From: Oscillospiraceae bacterium | GTDB lineage: Bacteria; Bacillota; Clostridia; Oscillospirales; Ruminococcaceae | Direction of reading: 5' to 3' | Assembly (NCBI GenBank): GCA_022768245.1 | Contig: JALEMR010000051.1 | Location: forward strand, 42,600-106,599 | Length of the DNA stretch: 64,000 nt | Shown: in pieces, positions 62,007-64,000 of the stretch | Numbering within the stretch: the first letter of the stretch is position 1 | Layout: every line of letters begins with the position of its first letter | Translations under genes and position numbers: made by a program | Notes under the pieces: model-generated | Seen by the model: the letters and a program-made list of their open reading frames with translations, nothing else | Databases searched by the model: none | What the model was told of the DNA's origin: nothing

Positions 62007-62016
62007 ATGTGACAGT

Positions 62017-62187
62017 TTACTGCGGATCTGCGCTTTTGCATTTGCAGCTGCGTTTATTTTTCTTTTCGGCTTTGTCCTCTTCGCCAAGCTGATGCATGGT
62101 GAGCAGCCCCACCGCCGATATCACCAGCGAAAGGAAAAACGCCTGGATAAGCCCAAGTACAATAAATACTTTAGTTCTCCTTATCAT
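62017..62187 (-). CDS. Small single-pass membrane protein with Lys/Cys-rich tail
   Basis: A 56-codon gene (begins MIRRTKVFIVLGLIQAFFLS). GAGGAAG lies 8 bases ahead of the ATG. It has a basic N-terminus, one membrane helix (about 7-30) and a charged tail (EEDKAEKKNKRSCKCKSADPQ). Two cysteines in CKC might bind metal. No family is recognised. It lies 25 bases downstream of the deaminase gene and is probably co-transcribed. Confidence 0.65.
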   Translation of the reverse strand: MIRRTKVFIVLGLIQAFFLSLVISAVGLLTMHQLGEEDKAEKKNKRSCKCKSADPQ

Positions 62188-62212
62188 ATTTCATACTTCC
62201 TCTCTCACTATG

Positions 62213-63469
62213 TCACCGAATCCTTTCGACTATCTTCGCTGACCGTTCGTATATCCTTTCGGGCTCCTCGCCAATGAAGAAATCACCGTTTTCGTAAAGT
62301 ATGCGGCCGTTGACCATAGTCAGCCGCACGTTTGACTTAGAGCCGCTGTATACAAGATTTGCGGGGATATTGTTCACAGGCTGCATGTTTGGGTCGTTTA
62401 TTCTGATGACCGTCATATCCGCAAGACAGCCTGTCTTGATACGTCCGCAGTTTATGCCCATTGCGTCCGCACCGCCCGAAAGCGCCGCCTTCAGGATGAT
62501 CTCCGCAGGCAGTGCCGCCGCGTCATTCCGTGACAGCTTCTGCAGCACCGTTCCGAGATACATTTCGCGGAACATATCCAGAGCGTTGTTGCTGGCAGGA
62601 CCGTCCGTTCCCACAGCAAGACCTATGCCCATATCGGACATTCTGCAAAGCGGAGCGATACCGCTGGCAAGCTTTGCATTGGAGCAGGGATTCGTCACCG
62701 CATACAGTCCCCTGCGGCGGTAGATATCAAGGTCGTTATCGCTCATGTATACGCAGTGAAAGCCTCCCCCGCCGTAATTATACAGTCCGAGACTATCAAA
62801 GTACTCGGTGGGAGTCATGCCGTGACGGGCGATGCATTCCTCGGTCTCCTTTTTTGTCTCCGAGCTGTGAGCATATACGGGAGCATGATACTTTTCCGCA
62901 AGCTGTGCTATCTCGCGGAGCAAGCCCTCGCTTGTGGTATATTCGGCGTGGAAGCCCAGCCTATAGGATATCAGCGGAGATATACCGTTGAATCTGTTGT
63001 AGTAGTCCTCCAGCTTTTCGGCGGATTCGGAGAAATCGTTCACCGCTCCGCAGAGGACGGCGCGAAAGCCGCAGTCCGTCATGGCAGAAACAAAATCATC
63101 TGGATAGAAATACATATCGAAGCAGGAGGTTATCCCGCCCGACAGATATTCCAGCACCGCCAGCTTTGACAGAGTATAGATATCCTCGCCGCAGAGCTTA
63201 GCTTCACGGGGGAATATCTGCTCATTCAGCCATTTGTCCAGAGGAAGGTCGTCCGCGCGGCTGCGGAGAAAGGTCATAGCCGAGTGAGTGTGCGCATTGT
63301 TGAAGCCGGGCATGAGCAGATCTCCGTGAAGGTCTATCTCACGGTCGTACTTCATATCGGGAGCCTTTTCGCCGACATAGGAGATCGTATCTCCGGCGAC
63401 GGTGACCTCTCCCCTTTTGGCAGTCATATCGGGATATAGGACATATCCGTTGTAAAATCTGATATTCAT
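62213..63469 (-). CDS. mtaD: Amidohydrolase: 5-methylthioadenosine/S-adenosylhomocysteine deaminase-like
   Basis: A zinc-dependent deaminase of the SsnA/MtaD group, likely acting on methylthioadenosine, SAH or adenosine. The 418 residues have PGFNNAHTHSAMTFLRSRADDLPL (HTH metal site), GFHAEY, HSSETKKE and the catalytic Asp in VGTDGPASNNALDMF. Start ATG 63469 (MNIRFYNGYVLYPD) is the family-like start, with only a weak upstream site; coupling to the purine phosphorylase gene 5 bases upstream probably compensates. The pairing supports a purine or SAM-cycle salvage role. Confidence 0.85.
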   Translation of the reverse strand: MNIRFYNGYVLYPDMTAKRGEVTVAGDTISYVGEKAPDMKYDREIDLHGDLLMPGFNNAHTHSAMTFLRSRADDLPLDKWLNEQIFPREAKLCGEDIYTLSKLAVLEYLSGGITSCFDMYFYPDDFVSAMTDCGFRAVLCGAVNDFSESAEKLEDYYNRFNGISPLISYRLGFHAEYTTSEGLLREIAQLAEKYHAPVYAHSSETKKETEECIARHGMTPTEYFDSLGLYNYGGGGFHCVYMSDNDLDIYRRRGLYAVTNPCSNAKLASGIAPLCRMSDMGIGLAVGTDGPASNNALDMFREMYLGTVLQKLSRNDAAALPAEIILKAALSGGADAMGINCGRIKTGCLADMTVIRINDPNMQPVNNIPANLVYSGSKSNVRLTMVNGRILYENGDFFIGEEPERIYERSAKIVERIR

Positions 63470-63474
63470 ATACT

Positions 63475-64000
63475 TTAAAGTGAGTTGTAAATGTTGACGA
63501 TGGAGCCTGTGATAAGCTTCTTGAACATAGGAGCAGCCTTGTCGGCGGTCTCCTGTACCTCCGCATGAGACAGCGGCTTCGGGGACACTCCGCAGGCAAG
63601 ATTTGAAATGCAAGATATCCCCACGATCTTCATGCCCGCATGATTTGCGGCGATAGCCTCGCAGGCGGTTGACATTCCCACAGCGTCGGCGCCCATGATG
63701 CGCACCATGCGCACCTCCGACGGCGATTCATAGTTAGGACCCGTAAGCTGGATATAAACGCCCTCACGCAGCGGGATATCGAGCTGTCTTGCGGTACTTT
63801 TCACGATACTGCGGAGAGTTTTATTGTATATCTCGCTCATATCGGGGAATCTGGGACCCAGCTCGTCGAGATTTTCACCGATAAGCGGAGAAGGCGCCAT
63901 GCATATCTGGTCGTTGATGAGCATAAAATCCCCTGCTTCAAAGGAATAGTTCACGCCGCCAGCCGCATTGGTAAGGAAAAGCACCTCTGCGCCCATCATC
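63475..64000 (-). CDS. punA: Purine nucleoside phosphorylase, C-terminal part (cut by window end)
   Basis: Cleaves purine nucleosides with phosphate, giving a base and ribose-1-phosphate. Only the C-terminal 174 or so residues are in the window. They contain LTNAAGGVN, the phosphate/substrate loops LTGPNYESPSE, VGMSTACEAIAAN and the late SNLACG block of trimeric PNP. The gene continues beyond 64000. It is upstream of and adjacent to the mtaD-type deaminase. Confidence 0.94.
   Translation of the reverse strand, partial: MMGAEVLFLTNAAGGVNYSFEAGDFMLINDQICMAPSPLIGENLDELGPRFPDMSEIYNKTLRSIVKSTARQLDIPLREGVYIQLTGPNYESPSEVRMVRIMGADAVGMSTACEAIAANHAGMKIVGISCISNLACGVSPKPLSHAEVQETADKAAPMFKKLITGSIVNIYNSL

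Overview
The window looks like a chromosomal segment of a Ruminococcus-type member of the Clostridia (Oscillospiraceae). The evidence is a GH5 endoglucanase and other secreted proteins with bacterial Ig-like (BIG2) domains, a prpC-prkC-rsgA-thiN-spoVM gene order typical of low-GC Gram-positives, TTGACA-17-TATAAT promoters, GGAGG ribosome binding sites, and frequent GTG/TTG starts. It is gene-dense and mostly core genome. I found no tRNA, rRNA, CRISPR array, prophage or transposase.

Region 1 (1-15.7 kb, + strand). A long housekeeping run, priA-def-fmt-rsmB-rlmN-prpC-prkC-rsgA-thiN-spoVM, covers replication restart, formyl-methionine metabolism, rRNA modification, Ser/Thr phospho-signalling and ribosome assembly. 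It ends at an intrinsic terminator. Next comes a gene-free stretch (11.30-11.75 kb) packed with nested palindromes. After that come a ylmC/ymxH-type sporulation gene, rpsB-tsf behind a perfect-consensus promoter, a tRNA methyltransferase and rsmI.

Region 2 (15.7-22.2 kb). gdhA (NADP-type glutamate dehydrogenase) has its own promoter and a structured leader. A 102-bp inverted-repeat element follows. Two minus-strand secreted BIG2 proteins come next: a GH5 endoglucanase and a small protein whose C-terminus resembles nuclease toxins. A lipoprotein combining an SGNH domain with a polysaccharide deacetylase follows. An apparently orphan small RNA with a strong promoter and terminator closes the region.

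Region 3 (22.2-43 kb, minus strand). Three transcription units: phoH-ybeY-dgkA-era-yqzL-recO-mutS2; cdd; and a long run ruvC-ruvA-(phosphatase-like)-ruvB-glmM-(methyltransferase)-(small membrane protein)-ecfA1-ecfA2-ecfT-truA-(DUF5711)-cvpA-clpE. These serve DNA repair, rRNA maturation, cell-wall precursor synthesis, vitamin uptake and protein quality control.

Region 4 (43-53.5 kb). pheA-ispD-ispF and a P-loop kinase-like gene lie on +. The convergent his operon hisZGDCBHFIE lies on -, and has no hisA. Between them are three helically phased, operator-like palindromes.

Region 5 (53.5-64 kb). A membrane-anchored LRR protein, a DUF1444-like protein, an RNHCP-domain protein with a leader peptide, a CheX-like/CheY-like pair, a structured non-coding RNA with two promoters and a terminator, a secreted protein with eleven tyrosine-rich repeats, an FprA flavodiiron protein, a small membrane protein, and purine salvage genes (mtaD-type deaminase and a purine nucleoside phosphorylase cut by the window end).
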